Positions 22,055 through 33,008 are shown, counted from the first letter of the stretch. The stretch is DNA of 64,000 nt from Candidula unifasciata (GCA_905116865.2 CAJHNH020006656.1:275001-339000); one strand, 5' to 3'. Notes: generated from the sequence alone by a model not told the origin. Numbers and translations are program-made.

Positions 22055-22245
22055 GAAATATGTGAATGAATGGGTGAGTGATGTTCCACCCCACCAGGAC
22101 CGCACAACAAGAGACTAACACCCGGTGGTGCAAATTGCCACCATTCGGATGAGAATCCCCTAGGCGCGAGTCCCAGAAACCCCGTTCAACCATATGGTTA
22201 TATTAGGGCTCCCAACTACACCTGTGGAGGGGCTTTTAAATAAAT
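22055..22245 (+). repeat. Dispersed repeat Z, copy 1
   Basis: Blocks AACACCCGGTGGTGCAAA, CACCATTCGGATGAGAATCCCC, GTCCCAGAAACCCC and GGGGCTTTTAAATAA are shared with 33530-33732 (plus) and partly with 26510-26645 (minus). The class is unknown. Confidence 0.5.
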
Positions 22246-22254
22246 TTTTTAAAA

Positions 22255-22560
22255 ATGCCCCCTATAATTGGGAGCAGATCAACAGAATGGTAATAAATGG
22301 CAATCTTATCAAAAGAATAAGATGAAAACGGTTTGGACATGTTTGCAGGAGGCCTCGCGACACTTCTCCAAAGACAGTTAACAGGAGAACGGTCGATACA
22401 AAACGCAAACGTGGATCACTAATGAAATGGAGAAGGAGCAACAGCAAGGGACATCTAGGAATGTAACATGACTAGGCAGGAAAATAGCAAACCCGCTGTG
22501 AATTCCGAACGTGTCATCAGCTGCATGAAGAGGATATAGATAGACTAGCTATTTAATGAA
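22255..22560 (+). pseudogene. LINE ORF2 C-terminal fragment
   Basis: Residues such as FGHVCRRPRDTSPKTVNRRTVDTKRKRGSLMKWRRS match the basic region after the thumb of a non-LTR reverse transcriptase (FGHVCR...KRKRGRP..RW). Stops and frame shifts interrupt it. The end near CEFRTCHQLHEE corresponds to the usual WRTCHQ segment. Confidence 0.5.
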
Positions 22561-23026
22561 AATGACAATTGCAAGCAGGGCGCCGACACAAGAAAACGTT
22601 TCGGAGAAGGGGGAACATCTTTAGAGATGAAAGGTTCAGGGGTATGTCTTGTTTACGTGTGTAACAACTGCTTTGAACTGCCATCACTATCTGGAGTTAT
22701 CAATGTTGCGGTGTAGGCAGATAGATCTTTCAAGCCCACGATTTGGGGCCTCATGGCTGGAGCTATCACCACGGACTGGGCTGATGAAGATTTTATCACC
22801 ACCTTCTCCCCCCTCCCCCCACCCCACCCTCACTAAGGTTACCCAAGGTTCAAACCTATGTCTCACTAACGAAAGTCCAGTTTTCTTAACTGTTTGACCT
22901 GGATTGTAATCATAATAATAATATTCATATTGTGTTGAATCGCAAACAAATATACATTATATTATATTTGAAATGATATATTATGTATAAACAAATACAT
23001 AAACAGCGAACTTTTTCGTAAACAGC
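22561..23026. other. No gene seen
   Basis: C-rich tract near 22803-22835. No recognisable coding sequence. Confidence 0.45.
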
Positions 23027-23293
23027 AGTCGCCGTGGCAGAGCAGCTAGACGCTAGCCGCGGATCGGAAGGTCGTGGGTTAGCGACCTGGTGAAGCCGGA
23101 CTTTTTTTAAAAATGACCTTGGCTCCGAGGTCGACCCAGCCTTGATGGGGTACCGGGTGCAGTCCGGGGAAGTAAAGGAGGCCGGTGTGATTCTTGCCAC
23201 ATCACCCATCTTGTGCCGATTGGTCTATTAAATATATGTCAAGCCCTATACGCCTAAAAGCTGGGAAAAGGGTCATTTGTTTTTTACTTTCAC
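23027..23293 (+). mobile_element. SINE family 1, full-length copy
   Basis: One of the best copies. The head GTCGCCGTGGCAGAGCAGC has a clear A box; the B-box-like segment is GGTCGTGGGTTAGCGACC; the body has GTCGACCCAGCCTTGATGG, GGTACCGGGTGCAGTC, AAGGAGGCCGGTGTGATTC and GTGCCGATTGGTCTATTAAA; and the T-rich tail ends TTTTTTACTTT. Confidence 0.85.
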
Positions 23294-24496
23294 TTATTCG
23301 TATACGTGTTTTTTTCGGGGGGTGGGGGTGGGGGGGGGGGAATCGCTGTATAGTTCCTTTATGAAGCTTCTATGGAGATTTTGACTGCGACTTCTCTGGG
23401 GTGGAGAAAGACGTGGACTCTCTAGGTCTGCACGCTCCAGAATGTGCCAGAGACACTGAATTAAAACAAATCTGGAGTCTGGATATTTACGGAATAATTC
23501 CTGATTTCGGACAGTGTTAAGATAATATAATTACTACAATGCTAGGTAATATGAATCCTGCATGGAACACAGCAAGTCATAAATTATAAGTAATCAGTTT
23601 GTTAGTCTGACTTTGCGGTTTCTTCTCACTTACACAAAGCTGATATTGGATCTTATAAATCGCACATGAAATACAGAGGCCTAAGTTAATTTACTGTTAC
23701 AGCCTCGACAGTGATTGGCCCCAGCGTCTGGCCGTTATTGTTTTGCTGTCGCAAAGAGTTCTCTTCTATCCTATAACTTACCCAAATTATGACAACATTG
23801 TTATTCCATCTGAAGATTAAATGCTGGAAGTCTTTGGTGACTGGCTATCGAAAGTAAGTGGAGATATCGAATGAATCAATTCTTTTCACATTTCATGTCT
23901 TTATTACGAGGTCTATGACGCGTTGCAAAGCTAAGCAAGCGAGGATCCACATGTTTTGTGTATCTTTAACGCTTTAGGTGATTACAATCTGTAGATGTAT
24001 GGTTGGCTGACTTGTCGTGTATCCTAGAAGGCTGAAGATGCTCAATCTCTGTAATGTTGCATCTCCGTGGCCATGTAGTCAGGCCTTTAGCCTCGCCCTA
24101 TGAAGGTCGTGGGCTTGTATCGCGTACTGCTTAATTGGATTATCCATTGCAATTAATGCAGACAGCCCTGGCAGTAGTCGTTGGAGCTACGGAGCTAATG
24201 TTTTTTTTTTACAGCGCAAAAAATCCACAGAACCAAGTGCAAATATACTAGAATACAACAAGCATAGCATGGTATGGACTGATCTTCTAATTAGTCACAT
24301 TAACCTGGACAGTGGCATATTCTAAGCTTTTAAATCGATTTTCATCTTCTACGATATTTTGAACGTCATGAGAATACGTAAGGGTCTTCCTTGTTTTTCG
24401 TCTTATCTCAGGCATATGCTTGTCTATTCACTATCCTAGGGTCAGAAGATGTGAGGAGGAGATAATATTATCTCCCTACTCCTCTACATGATGTAA
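23294..24496. other. No gene seen
   Basis: Poly-G tract at about 23319-23340. A weak tRNA-like head (CTCCGTGGCCATGTAGTCAG, then GGTCGTGGGCTTG) at 24063-24116 may be a SINE scrap. Nothing else is recognised. Confidence 0.4.
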
Positions 24497-24595
24497 TGAA
24501 ACTAGGTCAGCTCGAGTGGACACTGCAAATGAAACTAGGTCAGCTCGAGTGGACACTGCAAGTGAAACTAGGTCAGCTCGAGTGGACACTGCAAG
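24497..24595. repeat. Tandem repeat, 33-bp unit, three copies
   Basis: The unit TGAAACTAGGTCAGCTCGAG...CACTGCAA is repeated at 24497, 24530 and 24563 with almost no divergence. Confidence 0.85.
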
Positions 24596-25009
24596 TCCTA
24601 GCTGCTCACGTTCAAAATAATGATAAACTAATAACAATAAAATGATATTTAAAAAAAAAAAAATAACATATTGTCTGCAAGCTATCATCAGTCCTTAGAG
24701 AGTATCTACCGCTGGTTTTGGGAACAGTGTCTGAACTTGATATGTAGCAGTTACATTATTGTTATTGTTACCTTAGTTGGCACATTTTCACCTTTATTGG
24801 GGTATAGGAAGTCTTGATGTTGTCATGTCTTGTTCAGATATGACTGACCTACCGTATAATAGTAGCCTGTACCACTGAGCTACAGTATAAAAGTAGCCGG
24901 TAACCCATGTCTTCTGTTAATGATTGTTGTATGGCGTATAAAAAAACCTGACATCCGACATTTTGCCAACTGCTTCAGGCGGAAGAAGCGCATCGAGAGG
25001 GATAAGTAA
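24596..25009. other. No gene seen
   Basis: A-run near 24650-24662. Two phrases (CCTGTACCACTGAGCTACAGTATAAAAG and CCGGTAACCC) are not assignable. Confidence 0.4.
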
Positions 25010-25175
25010 AGTAGGGTCCGTTTCCACGCATTTAGGCGTACTCAGAATATAGGGCTAGACGTGGGTGGGTGATGTGGTCAGCATCACGCCGGCTGCCTTT
25101 ATTTTTCAGGACTGTACCTGGTACCCAGTCAAGACGGGCGTCTAGCCGCCACCGCCACAGATACCAGCCTACTTC
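25010..25175 (-). mobile_element. SINE family 1, internally deleted copy
   Basis: The 3' half is present (TGGGTGATGTGGTCAGCATCA, GGTACCCAGTCAAG) and then jumps directly to GCGTCTAGCCGCCACCGCC, so the head/body junction is deleted. It abuts repeat V. Confidence 0.6.
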
Positions 25176-25455
25176 TAGGAAGAGAAAGTTCAGCCTGAAA
25201 ACATTATGTTTTGTCAGGATAGGACAGGACCAGGCCCTTAGCCTTGGCTAGCAGCCAATGTATGAGGGAAGCTCCTACAGGTGGATAGATAGAGGACTGC
25301 TTTTCTGATCTGGCAGCTTCTACAGCCTGCTTTGTTCCAAAAGTACTGGTAAAACCTTTCCTTAGGAGTAAACAAGGCAGGTCGAGGGAGGGATCATGAT
25401 ACAACGTATGGTCTCTTTAATACTGCCCAGGCTTTGTGCTATGGAAAGAAAGAAA
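25175..25455 (-). repeat. Dispersed repeat V, copy 2
   Basis: Reverse complement of 15740-16045. The minus-strand frame gives TSTFGTKQAVEAARSEKQSS and later LLAKAKGLVLS, closely parallel to copy 1. Confidence 0.5.
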
Positions 25456-26509
25456 CTGGTGCTGAAGTGTAGAACATTTTTCTTACGCAGGCTGGTCTTG
25501 CGAGTCAAACTCGCCGCCAGGTGCGATGGTTTCAATGAGCCCCCCCCCCCCCCCCACCCCACCACCACCCTCCCCTCCCCATTAAAACAATATAACATTA
25601 TCGTCTGGAAAGGCGGAAATGTGCCAATCATCGGTAGTCGTCATAATCTATCGCATTTTAGCTCAACAGCCTTTGTTTACTTTTTTTTTAAAGGACTGGG
25701 GTGAAATGGTTATTAAGTTATTACTGATGAAAGTAAATGGGTCGGCATGTTGCTGAATGTATCATCGCTCAAGAGGCGATTGTTTTATACAAATTTGGCT
25801 ATAGCACAAAATTTCTGATAAACAAATAGAGTGAAAAACTCTTTTACAATTTCACAAAAATAATGTATAAGTGCATTAAACTTCTGTTTTCGGCAAGGGC
25901 GGTTGGCTCTTTGTATGTTCTGCAGCTAGACAGTGATATAAATGGTCCAGGCACCCAATTTCAACAAATTCTAAAAACAGTCGCCGGCTGCTACATACTT
26001 TTCAGGTTCAATGCGCCCCCCCCCCCCACCCCCCCCCCCCCAATGAAATTGTGCCCTAGAACAAATTCGGGAAAACGTTTTTAACAAACATCAAATTTAC
26101 CGGTTATTTCCCCTTGCCCGAAAAAACGAAGCTGGTTGAAGAGCTTGTGTGACGGGACTTAACTACAAAATAGTTGACCCGCTCTGAGTGAAAGGGTTGG
26201 ATCTGATCTCGTAACGCGTTTTGAAAGAATCTGAATACAGACACTGCAGGAAAATACAATGTTAATGTACACTATATTATCGCTTTAAGAATGGATGCAC
26301 TTTCGTCTAGATTTTGGGAAATGTGGGAGATATGGGAGACATGCAAGCATGCCGTAAAATTCAAATGATAAAGAATTTGCTGACACCGACTGTGTACGGG
26401 GGCAGGGTGAAAAAAATCGCAGCCTGTTCGTATGCCACAAAATTTTGTGTCAGCCACAATTTAAACTGCGAAATCAAAAGGTTGGCTGGGTGGGGGGGGG
26501 GGGGGGGGG
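25456..26509. other. No gene; C/G homopolymer tracts
   Basis: Poly-C runs occur at 25540-25555 and 26016-26041, and poly-G at 26490-26510. I recognise no coding sequence between them. Confidence 0.5.
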
Positions 26510-26645
26510 GAGGAGTCGAAGTTAAAGGTGATTTCTGGGACTTTCGCCGGGGTAATTCCCATCGAATGGTGGCTCTTTGTGTCACCATTTTTTGGGTCAC
26601 TTTTTGTGGTGTCTTGATGGGGTTGAATGTCACTCACTCACTATA
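26510..26645 (-). repeat. Dispersed repeat Z, copy 2
   Basis: Reverse complement of the core of repeat Z (TCTGGGACTTTCGCCGGGG, CCATCGAATGGTGGC, GTCACCATTTTTTGGG). Confidence 0.4.
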
Positions 26646-27114
26646 TTCAATAAACAAAATATTATCTACTTTTATTTATCTTGCTGTCTTTAAAATGTTT
26701 CAAATGTAACCGGTCCGTGGGTGTAAAGAAGTTGAAGAACCCTGCTCTGCCATATTTCTTGCTAAATCTCAGCACTCAGATTCTGATGCTCTTCGTCCTG
26801 AACAAGCCACCTATGTTTATGTTTGGAAGTAAGACTTGGTGTAAAGACTCCTCTCGCCGCCAGTTACCAAGGGTTCATCCTGCTCGGGGTCTGTTCTGGT
26901 GCTCTCCGCCCTCTCCCAAGAGCTTAAAGACCAGCGGCAGGAAGGAGCCCAACTTGCCCTCTTTACGTGATCTCTGAAGGCTAGACATTAAGAGATATGT
27001 TTTCTCATGAATCAGCATGCAAATTCTAGCTGCTTACAGTAGCGCTGGGTTGGCATTATTTCTCTGACATATTTTTGTGTGTGTGGTTTTGCAATAGAAG
27101 CAGTATGCAAATGT
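26646..27114. other. No gene seen; possible hAT-like end
   Basis: The phrase ending TTGAAGAACCCTG at 26745 resembles a hAT terminal repeat, but I cannot find its partner. Confidence 0.3.
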
Positions 27115-27300
27115 TACAGTTACAATTTTGAAAGCATGCAGCTTTCCTGTAGCAACATACGGATGTGAGTCGTGGACTTTCTCCAAGTCTTTAAGCAAGA
27201 AAATATATGCTTTTGAGCAGAAAATCTGAAGACAAGAAATACTGACTTTTTAAAACATCTAAACATCAAGGAAGATTGGCTAATAAACAGGATCTTCCCC
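27115..27300 (+). pseudogene. LINE reverse-transcriptase thumb fragment
   Basis: LKACSFPVATYGCESWTFSKSLSKKIYAFEQKI matches the segment PVxTYGCESWT....KKIxAFE of animal non-LTR reverse transcriptases. Stops follow at once, and no catalytic box is present. Confidence 0.6.
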
Positions 27301-27409
27301 AAGAATGTGAAATAGATTGGTCAATTTGTTTTTTATATCCAGAAACCATAAGTTGTTAATCCTTTGGCTCGGTACTGTAGATATCGCAACCCTTCGGTCT
27401 TGATTCCAT

Positions 27410-27533
27410 GATAGATACCGTAAATCTGGAAGAAATGTGGCTTTTCTGCCTACCCCCGGGAGTGAACCCAGACCACAAGGAGTTCGTCACCCGGTAGCCG
27501 CAGAGTCAGGCATAACCAACAGGGCTATGGCGA
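27410..27533 (-). mobile_element. SINE family 3 (tRNA-headed), copy 1
   Basis: On the minus strand the head reads CCCTGTTGGTTATGCCTGAC with a B-box-like GGTCTGGGTTCACTCCC. It is followed by GGCAGAAAAGCCACATTTC and ACGGTATCTA. A second copy in the same orientation is at 52108-52232. Confidence 0.5.
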
Positions 27534-27689
27534 ATTGTGAAAAATATTAACATAAGGCATGGTACCAGTAAGGAGGGATAGGGGCTGATCAACACGATGA
27601 TGGGCACATGTTATGACTCCTTGAATTTGAAAGTACTCAAGGCTGGAGAGCTGGCGACAGACTGCATATCCTTCATGTAGACCGTCTGT

Positions 27690-27755
<66 letters not shown>

Positions 27756-27756
27756 G
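27690..27756. repeat. (ACAG)n microsatellite
   Basis: About 16 near-perfect GACA units. Confidence 0.95.
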
Positions 27757-28296
27757 ACAGTCAAAGAAATGTCAAACGTGTAACAAATGCAGAATAACTA
27801 TAATTTTATTTAGCAATCAATAAAGACACTCCTAGGAAAACAGGAAACGCCCCCAACCAACACATCACGCGACCTCGTCAGAAAAGTAGTCCTGAAATTC
27901 CCCACAAGACCACCCGTATTTGTTATCAAAGAATAAGAAACATGCCTCAGCAACGAAACAAAGACAATACATTTCAATTCCCAGAAAAGCTGAGGTGCAG
28001 TAAAGTAACTGTGAACTGTAACCTTCACGGAATAGTACAAAAACCAAACGGCCTACATTTTAAACGAAACAACTTGAACCGATAACATTAAAATACTATC
28101 AGGAATTGCAGCATGTCCCAGCTTGCTTAGCGTCTCACTTTGTGAGGTAGAGCATTGGCTAATATAGTACCAAGATCAGGTCACTAGGTATCGAGGCGCG
28201 AAAATTACCTTCATTTCCTCTGAAAGGGAATCAGTAAATAATTTGTAAAGGACTCTTTTCCTGCCTTAGCACACTGTACCTAAGGATGCATGGTCG
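27757..28296. other. No gene seen
   Basis: Unique-looking sequence. Overlapping short minus-strand frames at 27810-28047 lack motifs. Confidence 0.45.
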
Positions 28297-28558
28297 AAGT
28301 ATAGGTCCCTTTTGAACGCCTTTTGGCGTATTCGGCTTAATTTATATTGTATCGACCAATCGGCACTGGGTGGGTAATTTAGTCAACACCACGCCGATTG
28401 CCTTTACTTTCCAGGAAAATATCTGGTACCCACTCAAGTTTCGATAGACCTGGGACCAAGGCTATTTTTCGAACCATTCTCCGGTTCCCTCAGGACCCGA
28501 ACCCACGACCTTCCAGTCAGCAGGCGAGCGTCTACCAGCTATACCACAGGGGCTCCCA
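28297..28558 (-). mobile_element. SINE family 1, full-length copy
   Basis: All blocks are present on the minus strand: the head with TGGTATAGCTGGTAGACG and GGTCGTGGGTTCGGGTCC, the body with GGTACCAGATATTTTCC, GGCGTGGTGTTGAC and GTGCCGATTGGTCGATAC, and the AAAGGG-type end. Confidence 0.8.
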
Positions 28559-28824
28559 AGGATGCATGGTTCTAGAGTCATATTTGTCTAAATAGACCAC
28601 TAGAAACTTAATGAACAATAAGACTAACACCACACCAGAGTCTTTACTTTCTCATGACACTTTCTGGTCTAAATTGCAGGTTGTGTTACCTGGAGACCTC
28701 TAGGTCAGTTATAACTAGGACTGTACCGAATAGTGATTTTCACTATTCGGTCGAATGCGAATAGCTGGACCAACTATTCGGCCGAATACGAATACGAATA
28801 GTGCATAGTGTATCAAATATATCT

Positions 28825-28825
<1 letters not shown>

Positions 28826-28868
<43 letters not shown>
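28826..28868. repeat. (CA)n microsatellite
   Basis: About 21 CA units inside the hAT-like element. They are absent from its sister copy. Confidence 0.95.
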
Positions 28869-28870
<2 letters not shown>

Positions 28871-28924
28871 TTATAACGTCAATTGTACGCTGAACTTTTT
28901 CTTTACATAAAGTAGCACAGAATA

Positions 28925-29645
28925 GTCATCTTCTTCTTTAGCATTCTGAGCCCTTGAGGTTTACTGCTGCAGATATCACTGTCTCCAGTCATCTCTCTGG
29001 CTGGCCTTCTCTGCACAATTTGTGACACCAGTTGTTTGCAGGTCTGAGACTGGACATTATCTCTCGAAATTCTTTTTTGCCTGCCTCGTGGTCTACGCCC
29101 ATTCCTCTCTCAGGTGTATACAGTTTTTACTTCTCTGTCATCTGACATTCTTTCAATATGCCCCAACCATTTCAGTCTGTTAGCTCTCATGATGCCAGTG
29201 ATAAATGGTGATTTAAACATATTATGTGTTACGTTGTTGCTTCTCACTCTCCATTTCCCGCTGTTAGCATCTTTGATGGGTCCAAAGTTTTGTCGTAAGA
29301 CGGTTTTCAAAAGCCTGTAATAAGGCCTCATCTCTTTTATTTCTGCTCCAAGTTTCAGAGCCATATAAAGCGACTTGTCTTATCAACGTTTTATATATTT
29401 TGATCTTGATGTTGCGAGACAGACACTTTGACTATAGCAGATGTTGAAGGGCCATAGTATACTTTATTTCTAGATTGTATTCTAGATTGTATTTCTTCTC
29501 TCGGCATGTTGAAGTTTGCACCCAAGTACTTATATGTTTCCGTTCGTTCGATCTTCATATTATCGACTTGGATGTGGCCGGAGTTTATATTCTTTCCATG
29601 TCTAGTTAGTATTCGTACAGAATAGTAAACATTTAAAAACATTTT
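28925..29645 (-). pseudogene. LINE ORF2 C-terminal fragment inside hAT-like element
   Basis: The minus strand reads ERTETYKYLGANFN, IKEMRPYYRLLKTVLRQNFG, GIMRANRLKWLGHIERM and then RRPRGRQKR. It ends near PQGLRMLKKKM with a short AAGAAGA tail. This is the thumb-to-C-terminus of a non-LTR reverse transcriptase, with several frame shifts and stops (for example after MSDDREVKTVYT). The same fragment occupies the same place in the sister hAT-like element, so it was there before the two copies separated. Confidence 0.75.
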
Positions 29646-30012
29646 ATGTTTTGCATCCTTCAGTCAGACTGTGGTAACTAACAACTAGGAATGAAAGAAT
29701 CCTAAGTAATATAACAAGTAACTAAACTTGGAAATTGTCACTGACAGCTTAGTTAATACAGGAAAGCTGCATTAGCTTTCAACAAAACCAATCGTTCTAT
29801 GTTGTCAGCATTTCGGTCGTGTTTGCAAAAGCGGGTGTAAGCTAACTACTATTCGTATTCGGTCCGACCACAACTATTCGGCCGAATACTGAATAGTCAA
29901 TAGGTCCAGTATTTGGCCCCGAAGCGATTACGAAGCGAATATTCGGTACAGCCCTAGTTTTAACAAAACTCGTCATTCTTGGTGGTCAAAACGTGAGGTG
30001 TCTCGAATGGTG

Positions 30013-30449
30013 AAAACACAGTCAAGACTAGCCGTGCGTCAACCACACAGTCGAGACTAGCCGTGTATCAACCACACAGTCGAGACTAGCCGTGTATCAA
30101 CCACACAGTCAAGACTAGCCGTGTATCAACCACACAGTCAAGACTAGCCGTGTATCAACCACACAGTCGAGACTAGCCGTGTATCAACCACACAGTCAAG
30201 ACTAGCCGTGTATCAACCACACAGTCGAGACTAGCCGTGTATCACCACACAGTCAAGACTAGCCGTGTATCAACCACACAGTCGAGACTAGCCGTGTATC
30301 AACCACACAGTCAAGACTAGCCGTGTATCAACCACACAGTCAAGACTAGCCGTGTATCAACCACACAGTCGAGACTAGCCGTATATCAACCACACAGTCA
30401 AGACTAGCCGCGTATCAACCACACAGTCAAGACTAGCAATGTATCAACC
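30013..30449. repeat. Minisatellite, 29-bp unit, about 15 copies
   Basis: The unit CCACACAGTCAAGACTAGCC + GTGTATCAA alternates between AGTCAAG and AGTCGAG variants. One unit, near 30241, lacks one or two bases. Confidence 0.95.
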
Positions 30450-30539
30450 TCTGCTTCTTCCACTCACCAGTAATAAGAGTATATCTGAAATCATAACTTA
30501 GCAAACCAGTAATACAACCAATGCCACATGTAGGTGATC

Positions 30540-30712
30540 ATCATCATCATGTGCCGCGTCGGTAAGCGTAGGCTGTCATGTTTCGCCACCTCACACGATT
30601 ACAAGAATCACGGATCAGTTCAATGTTTTGTCGTGCTCCATCCATCTGGCCCGGCCATCTGAGTATTTATTTATTTGCCTTCTTATTGCTCTTTTTCAGG
30701 CAATCTTGCAAT
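30540..30712 (-). pseudogene. LINE ORF2 C-terminal fragment ending in (TGA)n
   Basis: The minus strand reads LIRDSCNRVRWRNMTAYAYRRGT and stop, with the stop leading into ATGATGATGATGA. It is the clearest copy of the family also seen at 617-791. Confidence 0.65.
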
Positions 30713-30714
30713 TT

Positions 30715-31570
30715 GTTACCAAATTAGACCATAATATTCTTATAAGAAAATTATAAACAATGAAATTTAACCTCGGGCTAATGAAGTTGATATAATCCTT
30801 TTCGTTAAATAGAAAACAAATAATCTCATACAACAAATCCTCATCACGGGCCACTGTCTTAAATACTGGAGTACCTCAAGGCTCTATTCTCGCCCGCTTT
30901 CATTCAGCGTTTGCATAAATGATCTTCCAAAAAGTATGTCATCGTCTTGCGATTTATTCGCAAACGATTGTAGCATCCACACAAATGCTCAAACATGTAA
31001 TGCAACTATTACAGCAAGAAGTAAATAATATAGTCAAATAGAGCAGTGGAAGCTGTATATGACATATGGCAGTCCCCGAGGACTATAGAGATATGCCGCT
31101 GGCTTTGGAAACAGCATCTTCTGTCACTGTAAAGTCTGATCCGGGAATGGCCGTCTTTGCCGTATAGGATACACTATGCAAACAAACATTTAGAAACCAA
31201 AATCTCTGCTCAATGCGACTATACCAAAACTGTGTTGTTTAATTTACGTAGTGCTCTTCAACTCTACACTGGGAGGTCTCAAATGGAAAATGTTACAGAA
31301 AGTGAGCACAAAGCACTGGGGTTGATCACCGATGCAAAGCTAACCTCCAGCTATCATGTACAAGAAGGTGTGATATAAACAGCTTAAAAAGTTTACCAGC
31401 TTGCAAAAATTAAAAACTCTTTTGATGAAAACACGAGAAAGATATTCTGTTTCTCATATCAAGAATTATAGACATTTGCTCTACATAACGGGATGGCTGT
31501 TTCAGTTCTGTTATCAAGCGGCTCACGTAACTGTAAAAGAGCCCAATGGCTTAATTAGTAATAACCATGG
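30715..31570 (+). pseudogene. Degenerate LINE reverse transcriptase (palm to thumb)
   Basis: KLDHNILIRKL-like residues are followed by VLNTGVPQGSIL, the conserved VPQGS block of reverse transcriptase. After a frame shift comes INDLPKSMSSSCDLFANDCSIHTNA. The catalytic box that is normally FADD is FAND here, so an essential Asp is lost. Further residues ([45 protein letters not shown]) correspond to the thumb. Multiple stops make this a clear pseudogene. It is from a different family than 4163-4981. Confidence 0.75.
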
Positions 31571-31639
31571 GGCAGTCAGTTTCGTAAGATATATAGGTCT
31601 TAAACTAACACTTCTGCCTGTCTGTCTCTGTCTTTCTCT

Positions 31640-31701
31640 CAATATATATATATATATATATATATATGCGTGTCTGTCTGTCTGTCTCTGTCTTTCTCTC
31701 A

Positions 31702-31732
<31 letters not shown>

Positions 31733-31878
31733 TGTCTGTCTGTCTGTCTCTGTCTTTCTCTCAATATATATATATATATATATATATATGCGTGTCTGTC
31801 TGTCTGTCTCTGTCTTTCTCTCAATATATATATATATATATATATGCGTGTCTGTCTGTCTGTCTCTGTCTTTCTCTC

Positions 31879-31941
<63 letters not shown>

Positions 31942-31965
31942 TGTCTGTCTGTCTGTCTCTGTCTT

Positions 31966-32001
<36 letters not shown>

Positions 32002-32041
32002 CATATATATGCGTGTCTGTCTGTCTGTCCTCTTTCTTTCA

Positions 32042-32105
<64 letters not shown>

Positions 32106-32136
32106 TGTCTGTCTGTCTGTCTCTGTCTTCTCTCTC

Positions 32137-32207
<71 letters not shown>

Positions 32208-32232
32208 TGTCTGTCTGTCTGTCTCTTTCTTT

Positions 32233-32287
<55 letters not shown>

Positions 32288-32289
32288 CA

Positions 32290-32339
<50 letters not shown>

Positions 32340-32340
32340 T
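31640..32340. repeat. Composite array: (TA)n blocks separated by a CTGT-rich spacer
   Basis: About eight repeats of GCGTGTCTGTCTGTCTGTCT + CTGTCTTTCTCTCAA alternate with (TA)n blocks of 20-60 bp. The array ends in (GT)n at 32292-32338. Open frames up to 332 codons here are repeat read-through. Confidence 0.95.
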
Positions 32341-33007
32341 ATCAATATACCTCACCCTCCTTTGTGAGTTTATATATTACACACGCGCATATTAGTTGAT
32401 AATTTCAAGAGCAGATAATTACTCCCCGGCGTTGAAACGGTGTCATGGACACAGTGTATTCAGGCGACATATGACACAGATTTGCCTACAACACATAAAT
32501 ATGTCGGCAACCAGTTGATACAAAAACTTCATTAAGTCCTTGTAAATATTTCTAGCATGACTGTCCCAGCTCTTGTCCTGGGGCCCAGGTGAAGCAGTGG
32601 CTGCACGCTTGCCAAACCGCGAGGGTATAATACCCCCCCCCCCCCCCCCCACCCTCCACACTTTCCCCCTTCCCCCTAATTTGAATTGGATTAGGCTCTC
32701 AGATGGACTTAGCATAGACAAGGTACAAAGAATAGTCATTAGATGTAAAGGCGACAAGGGAGATGTTATGTTGATTACAATCCCTATAGAGTGCTTATTG
32801 GTGTAAAGATGACGGTCTAGAGTCATCTGTCCGAAAAAACAGAGTCTATTGGAGGTGCATCCTGTTTTCATAGGAGTGTTTTTATTGACTGCTACATAGT
32901 GATATAGTTAATCTGTATTTTTTACCCTTTTGTTATCTCTTTTACTGTATCAGTCAGTATATCTGTCTGTTTCTCTCTCTCACACTCATACACACTTTCT
33001 CTCTGCC
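32341..33007. other. No gene; poly-C tract
   Basis: Poly-C at 32633-32650. Nothing else is recognised. Confidence 0.5.
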
Positions 33008-33008
33008 G

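Larger units (their letters stand above)
28716..29956. mobile_element. 1.24-kb hAT-like element carrying LINE sequence, copy 1
   Basis: Terminal repeats TAGGACTGTACCGAATAG and ATTCGGTACAGCCCTA are followed inward by many CGAATA/TATTCG subrepeats. The 8-bp flanks GTTATAAC (28708-28715) and GTTTTAAC (29957-29964) differ at one base, as expected for an aged hAT duplication. The interior holds a LINE ORF2 fragment on the minus strand. The second copy is at 53626-54848 in the opposite orientation. No hAT transposase is encoded. Confidence 0.8.

Noticed and set aside
26705..26745. hAT-like 3' terminus (TTGAAGAACCCTG)
   Set aside because: No matching 5' terminus or 8-bp duplication was found upstream, so it is at best an orphan end.
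30013..30449. CRISPR-like array
   Set aside because: The 29-bp units are contiguous with no unique spacers, and the context is eukaryotic. The same holds for 14712-15297, 48427-49080 and 56835-57175.
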